Assembly: GCA_035480615.1 (NCBI GenBank) | Contig: DATIHO010000004.1 | Location: 1-24,281, forward strand | DNA length: 24,281 nt | Direction: 5' to 3' | Source of the DNA: CAIPFQ01 sp035480615 | GTDB lineage: Bacteria > Chlamydiota > Chlamydiia > Chlamydiales > SM23-39 | Program-made: the position numbers and the translations under genes | Shown: positions 24,016 to 24,281 of the stretch, in pieces | Numbering within the stretch: the stretch's first letter is position 1 | Layout: the number at the start of each line of letters is the position of its first letter | Notes under the pieces: generated by a model | The model's input: only the letters and a program-made list of their open reading frames with translations | Told to the model about the DNA's origin: nothing | The model's database searches: none

Positions 24016-24281
24016 ATGTCAATCAATGATATGTCCCCAGATATACGCAGAAAAATTTTAGCCATGCTAGCCCCCAAGACCCAAGCTAGATTAGCACCAG
24101 TTTGCCGTAACTTTCATGAAACAATCAATGGAATCAATAGAGACCGTATAAATCATGTGCATGCAAGCAAAAAACGTACCTTTACGAATTTGTACACTGA
24201 TAACCCAACTCAATATATGGATGAACTGCATAATGTATTAAAAAAACAAAAAATAGATAAGGAACCAATTTTTCAAACAAA
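24016..24281 (+). CDS. F-box-domain protein, candidate host-directed effector (partial, runs off the window)
   Basis: ATG 24016 follows a strong AAAGGAG site. Eighty-eight codons are visible and the frame is open to the end. Residues 3-37 fit an F-box: INDMSPDIRRKILAMLAPKT followed by QARLAPVCRNFHETI, with the hydrophobic positions, the central Leu-Ala and the VCR-x-F motif characteristic of F-box helices. In eukaryotes this domain binds Skp1 in SCF ubiquitin ligases. Bacterial F-box proteins are mostly secreted effectors, and amoeba-associated chlamydiae are known to carry many. The rest (a Lys-rich linker with QYMDELHNVLKKQ) is not recognised; the substrate-binding domain would lie beyond the window. 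Secretion cannot be judged by eye. The AT-rich surroundings and independent promoter fit an accessory gene. Confidence 0.75.
   Translation, partial: MSINDMSPDIRRKILAMLAPKTQARLAPVCRNFHETINGINRDRINHVHASKKRTFTNLYTDNPTQYMDELHNVLKKQKIDKEPIFQT

Noticed and set aside
1..24281. CRISPR array, insertion sequence with transposase, or prophage
   Set aside because: No regularly spaced short direct repeats, no transposase or integrase motifs, and no phage structural genes were seen. The repeats present are isolated long hairpins.

Overview
The window is about 24 kb of bacterial chromosome, densely coded on both strands. It most likely comes from an environmental (amoeba-associated) member of the Chlamydiae. 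The main reason is the block secDF-recJ-euo beside uppS-cdsA-cmk/plsC. That block matches the Chlamydia trachomatis order euo-recJ-secDF-CT449-uppS-cdsA-cmk-plsC as I remember it, and Tsp (CT441 type) follows euo. The euo product, a chlamydia-restricted DNA-binding regulator, supports this. Traits beyond the human-pathogen set are a fumarase-malic enzyme pair, PurA, a family-10 fucosyltransferase and a eukaryote-like F-box protein; these suggest a Parachlamydia/Waddlia/Simkania-type lineage. The exact genus cannot be read from this window.

Layout. 1-96: half of a roughly 170-bp inverted-repeat element cut by the window edge. 156-327: a tiny Lys/Arg-rich gene split by a 12-A tract. 331-3052 (minus): CCA-adding nucleotidyltransferase and DnaB helicase, separated by a 48-bp perfect palindrome. 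3091-4210 (minus): fucosyltransferase directly abutting the 3' end of tRNA-Ser(GCU). 4263-4432: a second 170-bp inverted repeat of unrelated sequence. 4448-5335: a GT2-like glycosyltransferase. 5400-9968 (plus): tRNA-Arg(ACG), metallo-beta-lactamase-fold hydrolase, 2-Cys peroxiredoxin, class II fumarase and NAD-malic enzyme. 9807-9976: a second copy of the first repeat family, which encodes the last ~53 codons of the malic enzyme. 9976-14601 (minus): purA-uppS-cdsA-cmk::plsC fusion-unknown 125-aa protein. 14748-21195 (plus): fused SecDF, a third repeat copy plus a decayed fourth, then RecJ. 21205-21645 (minus): Euo. 21946-23862 (plus): Tsp protease. 24016 to the end: the start of an F-box gene with its own good promoter.

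How the genes fit together. The minus-strand cluster supplies AMP, undecaprenyl phosphate and phospholipid precursors (phosphatidate, CTP, CDP-diacylglycerol) and is tightly packed, with 4-bp overlap and 1- and 7-bp gaps. SecDF assists protein export. Fumarase plus malic enzyme form a fumarate-malate-pyruvate shunt. The two glycosyltransferases and the F-box protein point to surface modification and host manipulation. Neither tRNA gene encodes its CCA end, so both depend on the CCA-adding enzyme.

Most unusual signals: (1) a family of ~170-bp near-perfect inverted repeats with 10-11-nt loops sitting at gene ends, one of which has become coding; (2) two protein genes whose start codons lie 0 and 2 nt after a tRNA 3' end, so that tRNA processing would create leaderless mRNAs; (3) the split Lys-rich gene, which may be rescued by slippage; (4) a perfect 48-bp palindrome filling the dnaB-pcnB junction; (5) a Cmk-PlsC fusion. 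All similarity statements are from recognition of motifs by eye; no database search was run.
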